Source: an uncultured Clostridia bacterium
GTDB lineage: Bacteria; Bacillota; Clostridia; TANB77; CAG-508
Direction: 5' to 3'
Assembly: GCA_948976265.1 (NCBI GenBank)
Contig: CARFUA010000001.1
Coordinates: 45,743-109,742 of the forward strand
Length of the DNA stretch: 64,000 nt
The notes under the pieces were generated by a model. That model made no database searches, was not told the DNA's origin, and worked only from the letters and a program-made list of their open reading frames with translations. Positions 34,978-45,131 of the stretch are shown piece by piece. The stretch's first letter is position 1. Each line of letters starts with the position of its first letter. The translations under genes were made by a program, and so were the position numbers.

Positions 34978-37365
34978 ATGTTTCAAAATATAACAGAACG
35001 TGCTGAAGAGCAAGAAAATCAAATCAGTAAAGTAAATTTAATTTTAAGAGAATTCATAAAAATAAAGAACATTGTTCTCTTTATTTTAACTTTTTGTATG
35101 TGCATGATTTCAATTGAAAATGAAATCACGCCATTTGGACTAGCCATATTGGCGGCTACATTAAGCAGCGGAATACCTGTATTTGGGGTTTTGATAGCAG
35201 CAACAATAGGAACGTTAGTTGGAAATGGCATGAGTGCATTTTTAAATTTCATATTTAGTGTTATCGTGTATTTTGCACTAGTACTTATTTTTAAACCCAA
35301 AATTGCAATTCAGGAAAGAAACGAATTATTAAAAACAGGGAGACATTTATTTGTTGCATGTTTTATCATCACATTTTTTCAAAATGTAAAAGGTGTTGTG
35401 CTTACGTATGACATATTTATGGCGGTTGTTACAGCAACTTTAACGTATGTGTTTTATAAAATATTTGTCAATGGGTTAGTAGTGATAAAAAATTGGAAAA
35501 TCAAAAAGGCGTTCACATTGGAAGAATTAATTGGAGCATGTATCATTATTGCTATTGCAACTATTCCTGTAAATCCAGAGTTATTATTTGGTTTACATTT
35601 GAGTAATATTGTTATTATATTTTTTGTGATGTTACTTGGTTGGAAAAATGGCATGTTAGTTGGATGCACAGCTGGTTTAACAATGGGATTAGTTGTTTCA
35701 ATGATAGAATTACAAAATGGTTTGCAAATTGCTGTATTTGCAGTATCTGGAATTTGTGCAGGCATATTGAATCGATTTGGAAAAGTGGGTGTAGTAAGCG
35801 GGTTTATTTTAGGAAATAGCTTGTTAATTTACTTAACCAATGGTGATACGATAAAAGTGGTTTATTTACGAGAGATTTTTGTGGCAGCATTAGGGTTGTT
35901 TTTTGTACCAACTAAAATGAAATTGGAAATTGAAAATTTAGTTAATCAACATAAATTATTGAGTGATTTGGGAGAAAATAGATTAGCACAAAATGAAGAG
36001 ATGCTAAATAAGTTGAATATCATCTCAGACACAATTTCTGAAATGGTGGTCGACAAACCAGAAAAATTCACGAATATGGATGAAGACTTTAAAGATATAT
36101 TGTTTGGAAATTTGGAAGAAATACAAAATAATATGTTTTATGAAGATATTATCAATGAAGATAATCACATTGCAGATGAACTATATACAACTTTACAAAC
36201 CAATGATATAATGCTTGAAAACGATTTTATTGAAGTATTAAAAAATCACAATAATTATATTATCATGCAGGATGAAACGATAAAAAATGATTTGCAGGAA
36301 ATAATAAAAATCATCAATCGTTCTTATAAAATGTTGCAAATCGAAATTACCAAAAAACAAGAAAAAGCAAAACATTTTAAAACGATGAAGAAGGGGTTAG
36401 AAGATATTTCAAACGCGATTAAAAATAGTGTTAAGACGAGTGAAACGAATAGCAACAGTAAATTTGCTCCAAAAGAAAAGGAATTGTTGGTTTTATTGCA
36501 AAACAAGTATCCAAATACAGTTTCATGTCGCATAAAACAAGCAAGCAATGGCAAATACATTATTGATGTAGCTTTTTCGAATGATAAAGTAAAAGAAAAA
36601 CAGTATATAGCCAATATCGCAAATATTATGAGTAAAACACTTGGTTCAAAACTTATATTCATGCAAGATAAAAAAGGAGAAAGTTATATACAAACTTATA
36701 CTAGTGAAGATAAATTTATTTTGCAAATTGGAAGTAGCAAAGTAACTAAAGAAGGAAGTACTGTTTCAGGTGACTGTAATTTGCAGATGAAGTTAAAAGA
36801 TGGTAAATATCTATTAGCCATAAGCGATGGAATGGGAAGTGGAAAAACAGCCAGGGAAAGTAGTAAACTAACGATAAAAATGCTAGAGGATATGCTAGTT
36901 AATGGATTTGATAAAGAAGAGTTAATTACTTTTATTAATGACAAAGTTAATTTTAATACAGATTCTGAAATGTATGCTACGTTAGATTTTGCAATTTTAG
37001 ATATGTACACAGGAAATATAAAGATAGCCAAAAGTGGTGCTTGTAATACGTATATTAAGAATCGAAAAAATATAAAAGTGGTAAAATCGCAAACGCTTCC
37101 TGTAGGAATTGTTGAAAAAACAGAACTAGAAGTACAAACAGTTACAGCACAAGATGGTGATATTATTGTAATGTGTAGTGATGGATTATTGGAGTCACAA
37201 AACGATGGCAGAAAAGATTGGATTGAAGAATATTTAAGAAATATTAATACAACCAATGTTCAAAAAGTGGCTGATTTGATTGTGGCAGAAGCTGTTGATA
37301 ATAGTTTTGGAATTGCTAGAGATGATATTACAGTGATTATTGCAAAGGTGGCAAAGAAAAAATAA
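34978..37365 (+). CDS. spoIIE: stage II sporulation protein E
   Basis: Membrane PP2C-type phosphatase that dephosphorylates SpoIIAA and so activates sigma-F in the forespore. 795 residues. About ten transmembrane helices fill residues 30-320; a central region with coiled coil follows (330-560). The C-terminal PP2C phosphatase (about 575-795) has AISDGMGSGKTARESSK, DFAILDMYTG and MCSDGLLE metal-site motifs. AGAGGTGG precedes the ATG at 34978. Confidence 0.96.
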   Translation: MFQNITERAEEQENQISKVNLILREFIKIKNIVLFILTFCMCMISIENEITPFGLAILAATLSSGIPVFGVLIAATIGTLVGNGMSAFLNFIFSVIVYFALVLIFKPKIAIQERNELLKTGRHLFVACFIITFFQNVKGVVLTYDIFMAVVTATLTYVFYKIFVNGLVVIKNWKIKKAFTLEELIGACIIIAIATIPVNPELLFGLHLSNIVIIFFVMLLGWKNGMLVGCTAGLTMGLVVSMIELQNGLQIAVFAVSGICAGILNRFGKVGVVSGFILGNSLLIYLTNGDTIKVVYLREIFVAALGLFFVPTKMKLEIENLVNQHKLLSDLGENRLAQNEEMLNKLNIISDTISEMVVDKPEKFTNMDEDFKDILFGNLEEIQNNMFYEDIINEDNHIADELYTTLQTNDIMLENDFIEVLKNHNNYIIMQDETIKNDLQEIIKIINRSYKMLQIEITKKQEKAKHFKTMKKGLEDISNAIKNSVKTSETNSNSKFAPKEKELLVLLQNKYPNTVSCRIKQASNGKYIIDVAFSNDKVKEKQYIANIANIMSKTLGSKLIFMQDKKGESYIQTYTSEDKFILQIGSSKVTKEGSTVSGDCNLQMKLKDGKYLLAISDGMGSGKTARESSKLTIKMLEDMLVNGFDKEELITFINDKVNFNTDSEMYATLDFAILDMYTGNIKIAKSGACNTYIKNRKNIKVVKSQTLPVGIVEKTELEVQTVTAQDGDIIVMCSDGLLESQNDGRKDWIEEYLRNINTTNVQKVADLIVAEAVDNSFGIARDDITVIIAKVAKKK

Positions 37366-37380
37366 GGAATAGGAGGTATC

Positions 37381-38895
37381 ATGAGCAGAGGTAAAAGATG
37401 TGATGATGAACCCAAATTGAATATCAAAAAAGTGATTGCAACAATGGTAGCAATAGTTGTGGTGATTATGGTTGTAATTTCTATCAAAAATTTGTTATTT
37501 AATATGCCCAAAACAAAAGATGTTAGCATCATAGAAACGTATTTTCCAGCTTATACGAACGAAAAATGGGGCGTGATTGATAATAACGGTCAAACAGTTA
37601 TAGACATGATATATGATGAAATGGTGATTATACCAGATAAAAATAAAGATTTGTTTATTTGCACAGCAGATATTGATTATGAAAATGAAACCTATCGTAC
37701 AAAAGTAGTAAATAAAAATGGAACAGAAATTTTAACGAATTATCAAAATGTTCAAGCCATTGAAAATGCAAATGAAACAGATATCTGGTATGAGAACAAT
37801 ATTTTAAAATTTGAGCAAGATGGGAAATATGGATTGATTGATTTTAGTGGAAAGCTTATTTTAAATGCAGAATATGATGATATTTATGCATTAGAGGGAA
37901 TTTCTAAAAATCTCATTATTGAGAAAAGTGACTTAAAAGGCTTGGTAAATACAAGCATGGGAGAAATTATTATTCAGCCAGAATACACTGATATTACAAC
38001 TGTAACTGATAACTATGATAATGGCTATATTGTAAAAAAAACAGACAAATTCGGTATCATTGGTGCAGATGCCAAGCTTGTACTTGAACCAAAATATGAC
38101 GAAATAAAGGAACTGGCTTCTAATGGATATTATGCAGTTGTGCAAAGTGGGAAAACGAGCTTAATTGACAAAGATGGTCAAGAAATATTAAAAACTGGAT
38201 TTGACACCATTGAAGAAATTAATACAGATAATATCACAACAAAGCTGAATGGTTTATATGGTGTTATAACAGTAGATGGAACAACAGTAATTGCTAATGA
38301 GTATGAAGATTTGAAATATGTATATGGTACGTATTATATTGCCAAAAAAGATGGAAAATATGGTGTAATTTCGACAACAGGAGATACCCAAATTGACTTC
38401 ATCTACGCTGCAATGGAATACATAAAAACAGCAGATTTCATAGAAGCAGAAAAAGATAATTATAAAACAGATTTAATTAACCGAGAATTTAAGGTTGCTT
38501 TAGAAGATGTAATTGTGTCTGAACTTAACTTAGAGGATGGCTATATTCGAGTAAGAATAGGCGAGGAATATCGTTATTATAATTTTGAATTTCAAGAAAA
38601 GAAAAGCCAGGAAATATTGGCAACAAGTACATTATTTTTAATAAAAGAAAATGGCAAATATGGATATGAAAATAAAAACGGAGAAAGAGTCGTAGATTGC
38701 ATCTATGATGACGCAAAAGAGCAAAATAAATTTGGCTATTGTGCGGTACAAAAAGACGGACTTTGGGGGTGTTTAAAATCAGATGGAACTGTAGTAGTTG
38801 AGCCAAGCATAAATTTAAGTGAGTATTTGTATGTAGATTTTATTGATACTTGGTATCTAAATAAAGATTTGAATTTAAATATATATACCAAATAA
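37381..38895 (+). CDS. WG-repeat membrane-anchored protein
   Basis: A 504-residue protein with one N-terminal transmembrane helix (about residues 18-38) and around ten WG-type repeats, such as EKWGVIDNNGQTVIDMIYDE and GKYGLIDFSGKLILNAEYDD. WG repeats form beta-rich extracellular domains of unknown binding function. It begins 15 bp after spoIIE and is probably co-transcribed, which hints at a sporulation link by inference. Confidence 0.85.
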   Translation: MSRGKRCDDEPKLNIKKVIATMVAIVVVIMVVISIKNLLFNMPKTKDVSIIETYFPAYTNEKWGVIDNNGQTVIDMIYDEMVIIPDKNKDLFICTADIDYENETYRTKVVNKNGTEILTNYQNVQAIENANETDIWYENNILKFEQDGKYGLIDFSGKLILNAEYDDIYALEGISKNLIIEKSDLKGLVNTSMGEIIIQPEYTDITTVTDNYDNGYIVKKTDKFGIIGADAKLVLEPKYDEIKELASNGYYAVVQSGKTSLIDKDGQEILKTGFDTIEEINTDNITTKLNGLYGVITVDGTTVIANEYEDLKYVYGTYYIAKKDGKYGVISTTGDTQIDFIYAAMEYIKTADFIEAEKDNYKTDLINREFKVALEDVIVSELNLEDGYIRVRIGEEYRYYNFEFQEKKSQEILATSTLFLIKENGKYGYENKNGERVVDCIYDDAKEQNKFGYCAVQKDGLWGCLKSDGTVVVEPSINLSEYLYVDFIDTWYLNKDLNLNIYTK

Positions 38896-38898
38896 AAT

Positions 38899-38929
38899 AA
38901 GGCACGAAAGAAACGTGCCTTTCTTTTAA
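38899..38929 (+). terminator. terminator after the WG-repeat gene
   Basis: AAGGCACG pairs with CGTGCCTT, followed by TCTTTT. Confidence 0.8.
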
Positions 38930-38941
38930 AAGGAGAAAAAA

Positions 38942-39310
38942 ATGAAGATTAGTTGCGGTACAGATATTATAGAAATTGAGAGAATTCAAAAAGCGATTGA
39001 AACAATGGGAGAAAAATTTTTGCAAACAATTTTTACACCAAAAGAAATAGAATATTGTGAAGCAAGAAAAGTTCAAAAATATCAACATTATGCAGCTAGA
39101 TTTGCAGTCAAAGAGGCGGCTTTTAAGGCACTTGGTGATAAAATGAATAAAAGTGAAATGAACTGGAAGAAATTTGAAGTTGTTAAACGAGAAAATGGAA
39201 AACCAGCGTTGGAAATAAAAGAAGAAATCAAGGATTTAGAAAGTGTGGACATTAGTATTTCGCATTGCAAATTATATGCGACGGCGAATGTAGTTGCGAT
39301 GTTTCAATAG
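38942..39310 (+). CDS. acpS: holo-[acyl-carrier-protein] synthase
   Basis: Transfers 4'-phosphopantetheine to acyl carrier protein. 122 residues. Magnesium/CoA motifs are CGTDIIEIERI near the start and FAVKEAAFKALG at about residues 56-67. AAAGGAG precedes the ATG. The terminator just upstream suggests partial read-through or an own weak promoter. Confidence 0.94.
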   Translation: MKISCGTDIIEIERIQKAIETMGEKFLQTIFTPKEIEYCEARKVQKYQHYAARFAVKEAAFKALGDKMNKSEMNWKKFEVVKRENGKPALEIKEEIKDLESVDISISHCKLYATANVVAMFQ

Positions 39311-39327
39311 TTGGAAGGAGAAATAAT

Positions 39328-40092
39328 ATGGAATTTTTTGATTCACATGCACATTATAATGATGAAAAATTCGAAAAGGATAGAGCTGAAATTATTCAAA
39401 AGATTTATAGCGAAAATGTAACCAAAATCACTTGTATTGGATATAATAGTAGGTCGAGCCAAATGGCATTAGAATTGAGCAAACAATATGATTTTATATA
39501 TGCTACAGCAGGAATTTCTCCAAATGATATTAAAAATGTAAAAATACAAGAAATTGATAAAATACGTTCAATTGCGCAACAACAAAAAGTTGTTGCAATT
39601 GGCGAGATTGGGTTGGATTATTATTGGGAAAAAGAAAATAAAACACAACAAAAGGAGTTTTTTATCCAGCAAATTGAATTGGCAGATGAGCTGGATTTAC
39701 CAATTGTTATTCATTGCAGAGATGCAGTAATGGACACTTTGGCGATTTTGAAAAATGAAATTAACCCTAAAAATCGAGGCATTTTTCATTGTTGTATGCT
39801 GAACAAAGAATTGATAAAAGAAGCTGTAAAACTAGGTTTTTATATATCGTTTAGTGGAAATATAACTTTCAAAAATGCGAAAGCGAAAGAAGCAATTGAA
39901 GAAGTGCCTGAAAATAGAATATTGATTGAAACAGATAGCCCTTATTTAACGCCAGAACCATTTAGAGGAATGCGAAATGATTCCAGAAATGTAAAATTGG
40001 TGGCAAAAAAAATAGCTGAAATCAAAAAGCTAGATTTGGCAGAAATAGCAAGCATTACTTATCAAAATGCGAAAGAAATATATAAAATTTGA
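39328..40092 (+). CDS. tatD: TatD family metal-dependent DNase
   Basis: TIM-barrel hydrolase with 3'-5' exonuclease-type activity in characterised members. Motifs: DSHAHYND at the start, GEIGLDYYW, HCRDA, FHCC and ETDSPYLTPEPFRG. 254 residues. The ATG at 39328 follows GAAGGAG; it lies 17 bp after acpS. Confidence 0.92.
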   Translation: MEFFDSHAHYNDEKFEKDRAEIIQKIYSENVTKITCIGYNSRSSQMALELSKQYDFIYATAGISPNDIKNVKIQEIDKIRSIAQQQKVVAIGEIGLDYYWEKENKTQQKEFFIQQIELADELDLPIVIHCRDAVMDTLAILKNEINPKNRGIFHCCMLNKELIKEAVKLGFYISFSGNITFKNAKAKEAIEEVPENRILIETDSPYLTPEPFRGMRNDSRNVKLVAKKIAEIKKLDLAEIASITYQNAKEIYKI

Positions 40093-40100
40093 AAAAACTC

Positions 40101-40128
40101 TTGTATATATTTTTTTATATGATATAAT
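40101..40128 (+). promoter_or_regulatory. promoter of lemA-htpX
   Basis: TTGTAT at 40101-40106 and TATAAT at 40123-40128, spacer 16 bp. Confidence 0.7.
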
Positions 40129-40158
40129 GTCATTAATCTATTGTAGGAGGTTAAAATT

Positions 40159-40713
40159 ATGGGATTAGCAATTGTTATCATTATTGTTGTCTTGTTAGTC
40201 ATCATTGTGGGAATGTATAATGGATTGATTACATCTAGAAATAAAGTAAAAAATGCTTGGAGTCAAATTGATGTACAATTACAAAGAAGATTTGATTTAA
40301 TTCCTAATTTGGTTGATTCTGTAAAAGGATATATGAAACATGAAGAAGGCGTTTTAGCAAAAGTAACAGAACTTAGAACATCTTGGGCAAATGCTACAAC
40401 AGTTGGGGAAAAAGCTGAATTAGATAATCAATTATCAGGTGCTTTAAAAACAATCATGGCAGTTTCAGAAAATTATCCTGATTTAAAAGCAAATCAAAAT
40501 TTTAGTGAATTACAAGAAGAGTTGAGAAATACTGAAAATAAGATTTCCTATTCAAGACAATTCTATAATGATAGTGTTACAATGTATAACACGAAATTGG
40601 AAGTAATTCCAACCAACATAATAGCAGGTTTATTTAGTTTCAAGCCAGAAGAATTATTCAAGACAGAATCTGAAGAAGCCAGAAAAAATGTTAGAGTGGA
40701 TTTCAACAATTAA
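40159..40713 (+). CDS. lemA: LemA family protein
   Basis: A 184-residue membrane-anchored helical protein. One N-terminal transmembrane helix, then AWSQIDVQLQRRFDLIPNLV and YNTKLEVIPTNIIAGLFSF, both hallmarks of LemA. Function unknown; the neighbouring htpX-type protease gene is a frequent partner. TAGGAGG precedes the ATG. Confidence 0.94.
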   Translation: MGLAIVIIIVVLLVIIVGMYNGLITSRNKVKNAWSQIDVQLQRRFDLIPNLVDSVKGYMKHEEGVLAKVTELRTSWANATTVGEKAELDNQLSGALKTIMAVSENYPDLKANQNFSELQEELRNTENKISYSRQFYNDSVTMYNTKLEVIPTNIIAGLFSFKPEELFKTESEEARKNVRVDFNN

Positions 40714-40719
40714 AAGCAA

Positions 40720-40748
40720 GGGGGTGCAGTTTAAGTTGCACCCTTATG
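40720..40748 (+). terminator. hairpin between lemA and htpX
   Basis: GGGGTGCA pairs with TGCACCC around TTTAAGT, then TTATGTTTT. It may attenuate transcription so that htpX is expressed at a lower level than lemA. Confidence 0.6.
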
Positions 40749-40767
40749 TTTTAGAAAGGGGAATAAA

Positions 40768-41667
40768 ATGTACGAAGATATCAAAAAAAACAAAATGAAA
40801 ACAGGAGGCATTGTTTTTATCTTTTTACTTATGATAACTTTAATTTTATACTATGTATGCTATATGTTTGATATAAGCAGTTATGCCGCGATTGCTATAG
40901 CGTTGAGCTTTTCGATTCTTTCAACAATTGCGACTTACTATAATTGTGATAAAATTGTATTAGCAAGCGTAAAAGCACGAGAAGCAACGCATGAAGAGGA
41001 TTTACAACTAACGAATATTTTAGATGCCTTAATGGTCGCTTCGGGATTAGAACATAAACCACGTTTGTACGTTATGGAATCAAGCCAACCCAACGCATTT
41101 GCAACAGGAAGAAATCCACAAAATGCCATTATTTGTGTGACAACAGGACTGCTGGAAAAGTTAGATTATTATGAATTAGAAGGGGTTGTAGCGCATGAAT
41201 TATCGCATATAAAAAATTACGATATCTTACTTTCAGCTGTAATAAGTGTTATGGTTGGGTTTGTGATTATGCTATCAGACATATTTACAAGAACCATGTT
41301 CCGTTCTTCCAGAAGGGACAATGATGAGAACGACAGCAAAGGAAATGCCGTTTTATTATTAATTGGTTTAATATTTTTAATCTTATCGCCAATTATTTCT
41401 AATTTAATCCAACTAGCCGTTTCGCGCAGAAGAGAATATTTGGCAGACAGCACAGCAATTCAATTTACGCGTAATCCAGATGGATTGATTTCCGCTTTGA
41501 AAAAAATATCAGAAGATGACTCAGAATTAGATGTTGCAAGCAATAGCAATGCCTATATGTACATCAGTAATCCATTTCCTAAAAAGAGGAAAAAGAAAAT
41601 GAGTAACTTACTTTCAACGCATCCTTCTATAGAAGAGAGAGTGGAGGCTTTGGAGAATTTGAAATAA
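40768..41667 (+). CDS. htpX: M48 family zinc metalloprotease HtpX-like
   Basis: Membrane protease involved in quality control of membrane proteins. Two N-terminal transmembrane helices (about residues 12-32 and 36-55), the zinc motif VAHELSHIKNYD (HExxH), two more helices, and RRREYLADSTAI with the third zinc ligand. 299 residues. AGAAAGGGG precedes the ATG. Confidence 0.93.
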   Translation: MYEDIKKNKMKTGGIVFIFLLMITLILYYVCYMFDISSYAAIAIALSFSILSTIATYYNCDKIVLASVKAREATHEEDLQLTNILDALMVASGLEHKPRLYVMESSQPNAFATGRNPQNAIICVTTGLLEKLDYYELEGVVAHELSHIKNYDILLSAVISVMVGFVIMLSDIFTRTMFRSSRRDNDENDSKGNAVLLLIGLIFLILSPIISNLIQLAVSRRREYLADSTAIQFTRNPDGLISALKKISEDDSELDVASNSNAYMYISNPFPKKRKKKMSNLLSTHPSIEERVEALENLK

Positions 41668-41780
41668 AGAGAGCAAAAGGGAAAGATTCTTTTTAAAGAT
41701 ATTCAGAAATCAAGAAATTACAAAAAATGCCACCTAAGTCAAATAAAAAGCTGAAGTACCCACAATTATTATGTAAAACA

Positions 41781-41809
41781 TTGTATTTCATGTCAATTTA
41801 TGGTATAAT
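41781..41809 (+). promoter_or_regulatory. promoter of the 41884 gene
   Basis: TTGTAT at 41781-41786 and TATAAT at 41804-41809, spacer 17 bp. Confidence 0.7.
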
Positions 41810-41883
41810 AAAATTAAATAAAGCAATTTTAGCTTTTGTTGAAAACCGTGTTAAACAGATTTTTTACTTAAGGAGGTAAAATC

Positions 41884-42609
41884 ATGATTAGATCTGAAAA
41901 GTTTGCATTGCGGGACGTGGAAATTAAAAGTTTGTCAGATGAACGTCTGATGCTAATTGACCCAACGGTGAAAGGGTTTTATAAGAATGTTCTGCAGTTT
42001 GCAACTGCAAATAAGAATATTAATGCATTTGTAGAGGCAATCTATGAAGTGCAGAAGATAGAACTTGAACCATTTTGGCGACCTGTAATGGATCCATCCG
42101 AAATAGATGGAGAGATTGTCTATATGAAAGGGAAACCACCAGCAGTGGGACATTCATATAAATGGTGGGAAGATAAACTTACCAACATGAATGGTGTAGA
42201 AAATAAGATTTGGGGCATAGGAAACGATTATCAGTACTACGTTGATAAGGTAGATCTTATCAATCGGCTTGTTGCTAAAGGATATGATCTAAGTAAGGCA
42301 ATTGAAGGAGTTGTCTTGAATTCGGCGAAGTTTGGACATTATGCTAATTCAAAGAAGGCAAAGCATCATTTTGAGGTAACAGGTTCACGTGAAGTATGTG
42401 GTCGATATGACCTGGGAAATACTTGCAAGATTGTACATTGTACAAACTGGAAAGACGGAATTTTTTGGATTGTTGGTGGCGCCTACTGTCATTTTGGAAA
42501 CGATCGTCCATTGATTGATTTTGATTATGGCAGTCTTGTGGGGATTGATGGTGTCTGCAATATTAGTGTTGCCTGGCCTGTGCTTATGTCTAGAGCTAAA
42601 TTTATTTGA
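41884..42609 (+). CDS. hypothetical protein (atypical codon usage)
   Basis: Unrecognised 241-residue soluble protein, rich in Trp, His and Tyr, without signal peptide or membrane helix. No motif I can name. AAGGAGG precedes the ATG. A solitary gene with its own promoter and terminator. More GC-rich codons (CTG, CAG, GTG) and two in-frame CGG arginines (41911-41913, 42265-42267) set it apart from the flanking native genes; probably acquired. Confidence 0.6.
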   Translation: MIRSEKFALRDVEIKSLSDERLMLIDPTVKGFYKNVLQFATANKNINAFVEAIYEVQKIELEPFWRPVMDPSEIDGEIVYMKGKPPAVGHSYKWWEDKLTNMNGVENKIWGIGNDYQYYVDKVDLINRLVAKGYDLSKAIEGVVLNSAKFGHYANSKKAKHHFEVTGSREVCGRYDLGNTCKIVHCTNWKDGIFWIVGGAYCHFGNDRPLIDFDYGSLVGIDGVCNISVAWPVLMSRAKFI

Positions 42610-42625
42610 TTTCCAAAAAAGGAAG

Positions 42626-42652
42626 AGACCTGCTAATAGCAGGTCTTGTTTC
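42626..42652 (+). terminator. terminator of the 41884 gene
   Basis: AGACCTGCT pairs with AGCAGGTCT around AAT, followed by TGTTT. Confidence 0.85.
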
Positions 42653-42707
42653 AATTTAACTGCGTTTTCTATAACATAAAAATTTTAATTTAAAATCACA
42701 AAAACAA

Positions 42708-42735
42708 TTGACATTTTTTTTAAAAGTGATATAAT
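42708..42735 (+). promoter_or_regulatory. promoter of pcrA
   Basis: TTGACA at 42708-42713 and TATAAT at 42730-42735, spacer 16 bp. Confidence 0.8.
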
Positions 42736-42773
42736 AAAGCAAACATAAGTTTTATAAAAATAAAGGAGCAAAA

Positions 42774-45074
42774 ATGGGATTATTAGATGAATTAAACGAT
42801 AAACAATATGAAGCTGTAACAACAACAGAAGGACCAAGCTTAGTAATTGCAGGTGCAGGAAGTGGAAAAACCAAAGTTTTAACACATAAAATTGCCTATT
42901 TAATTGGTGAAAAAAATATCAAACCATGGAATATTTTAGCCATTACATTTACCAATAAAGCAGCAAATGAAATGAAAGAAAGAGTTCGAAATCTTATAGG
43001 AGAAGTAGCAGATGATATTTGGATGGGAACATTTCATTCCATTTGTGTACGCATTTTAAGAAAAACCATTGATCGAATTGGATTCGATTCTTCTTTTATC
43101 ATTTTTGACACATCTGACCAAAAAACAATGATTAAAAAGATACTAAAAGAACAAAATTTAGATGACAAAATTTTTACAGACAAATCCGTTTTATATGAAA
43201 TTAGCAATGCCAAAAACGAAATGCTTCAGCCAGCCCAATATGCGGCTCGTAGCAATGGAGATTTTAGAAAAGAGCAAATTGCGGAAATTTATAGCATTTA
43301 TCAGAAAAGGCTAAAAGAAAACAATGCCATTGATTTTGATGACATCATCAATTTTACCATCGAAATTTTACTAGATAATCCAGACATACTCGAGTATTAT
43401 TCCGATAAATTTAGATATGTCTTGGTAGACGAATATCAAGATACCAACAAATCACAATTTACACTCGTAACACTTTTGGCAAGCAAATTTGGCAATATTA
43501 CTGTCGTAGGAGATAATGACCAAGGAATTTATTCTTTCCGAGGAGCAGATATTAGCAATATTCTAAATTTCGAAAAAGATTTTCCAGGTACAAAAATTAT
43601 AAAGTTAGAACAGAACTACAGATGTACACAAAATGTTTTAAATGTTGCCAATGAAATCATTAAAAATAATGAAACCAAATATGAAAAGAAATTGTGGACA
43701 AGTAACGAAGCTGGTAGTTTACCAAAAGTATATCGTGGAGACAATGAATATGATGAAGCCAATTATATTGTAAGCGAAATCAATAGTTTGCGCAGAAACG
43801 AATATTACAAATATTCTGATTTTGCAGTATTATACAGAATGAATACCCAGTCACGTAGTATAGAAGATATTTTGCGCAGAGAAAATATACCTTATAAAAT
43901 TATTGGTGGGCTTAAATTCTATGAAAGAAAAGAAATTAAAGATATTATTGCATATTTAAGATTAATTCATAATGTAGCCGATAATCTAAGCTTAACAAGA
44001 ATTATTAATGAACCCAAACGTGGTGTTGGAAAAACAAGTTTAGATAATGTTGAACAAATAGCAAATAGCAATGGAATCCCAATGTATGAAGTGATTAAAA
44101 GAGCCGATGAATTTGGCTTAAATCGAGTATTTGGAAATACACGAGAATTTATTGCAACCATCGAAGAATTACGTGATTTAAAAGATACAAAATTAATTTC
44201 AGATTTAATTAAAGAAACTTTGAAAAAAACAGGATACACCAAAGCTTTAGAAGACGAAAATACCATAGAAGCAGAAAACAGAATAGAGAATTTAAACGAA
44301 TTTTTAACTGTAGCAATAGAATTTGAGGAACAATCAGCGGACCATTCTTTGACAGAATTTTTAGAGGGAATCACATTAAGTTCTGATTTAGACGGTATGG
44401 AAGAAGCTGAAGAATCGATTACTTTGATGACTTTACATAGTGCCAAAGGACTTGAATTTCCAGCTGTATTTTTAGTTGGAATGGAAGAAGGAATTTTTCC
44501 AGGTTATAAATCAATTGGTGAAGAGAAAGAATTGGAAGAAGAACGCAGATTGTGCTATGTTGGCATTACGCGTGCAAAAGAAAAATTATTTATGACAGCG
44601 GCAAAACAAAGAACCATTTTTGGTTCGACCAGTTTCAATAATATATCAAGATTCATCAAAGAAATTCCAGCGAACATGTTAGAGGGAATGGAAGAATTAG
44701 AACAAAATTCAAATTCTACTTTCGGTGAAAGCAATATGGAATGGAATTATGGAAATTCAAGAAACAGTGGATTTTTTGACAATCCAGTAACTACCTATAA
44801 AAGTCATGAAATTCCTAAAAAAGCGACTGCTGCAAGTTTTGGATTTAAAAGCGCTGAAACCTTTTTGGCAAATTTAAACAAGCCAAGAAATAATGCCATT
44901 AGTTTGGAAAATTATAAATCAGGAGTGAAAGTATATCATAAAAAGTTTGGTGAAGGCTTAATTAATTCAGTTGAGCCAGAGGGAGATGACTTAAAAGTCG
45001 ATATTTCATTCGAAAAAGCTGGTCATAAAAGGTTAATGGCTAAATTTGCAGGTTTGCAAATTTTAGAAAGTTAA
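42774..45074 (+). CDS. pcrA: ATP-dependent DNA helicase PcrA/UvrD
   Basis: Superfamily 1A 3'-5' helicase for repair and removal of recombination intermediates. 766 residues. Motifs in order: Q motif LNDKQYEAV, Walker A GAGSGKTKVL, Walker B VDEYQDTNK, GDNDQGIYSFRGAD, QNYRCTQNVL, TLHSAKGLEF and VGITRAKEKL. The C-terminal Tudor-like tail (GVKVYHKKFGEGLI) favours PcrA. AAAGGAG precedes the ATG. Confidence 0.96.
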   Translation: MGLLDELNDKQYEAVTTTEGPSLVIAGAGSGKTKVLTHKIAYLIGEKNIKPWNILAITFTNKAANEMKERVRNLIGEVADDIWMGTFHSICVRILRKTIDRIGFDSSFIIFDTSDQKTMIKKILKEQNLDDKIFTDKSVLYEISNAKNEMLQPAQYAARSNGDFRKEQIAEIYSIYQKRLKENNAIDFDDIINFTIEILLDNPDILEYYSDKFRYVLVDEYQDTNKSQFTLVTLLASKFGNITVVGDNDQGIYSFRGADISNILNFEKDFPGTKIIKLEQNYRCTQNVLNVANEIIKNNETKYEKKLWTSNEAGSLPKVYRGDNEYDEANYIVSEINSLRRNEYYKYSDFAVLYRMNTQSRSIEDILRRENIPYKIIGGLKFYERKEIKDIIAYLRLIHNVADNLSLTRIINEPKRGVGKTSLDNVEQIANSNGIPMYEVIKRADEFGLNRVFGNTREFIATIEELRDLKDTKLISDLIKETLKKTGYTKALEDENTIEAENRIENLNEFLTVAIEFEEQSADHSLTEFLEGITLSSDLDGMEEAEESITLMTLHSAKGLEFPAVFLVGMEEGIFPGYKSIGEEKELEEERRLCYVGITRAKEKLFMTAAKQRTIFGSTSFNNISRFIKEIPANMLEGMEELEQNSNSTFGESNMEWNYGNSRNSGFFDNPVTTYKSHEIPKKATAASFGFKSAETFLANLNKPRNNAISLENYKSGVKVYHKKFGEGLINSVEPEGDDLKVDISFEKAGHKRLMAKFAGLQILES

Positions 45075-45088
45075 AAGAGGAAATAAAA

Positions 45089-45117
45089 AAACAATCCGTA
45101 AATGGATTGTTTTTTTG
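45089..45117 (+). terminator. terminator of pcrA
   Basis: ACAATCC pairs with GGATTGT, extended by A/T pairs, followed by seven Ts. Confidence 0.9.
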
Positions 45118-45131
45118 TGACATACAAAAGA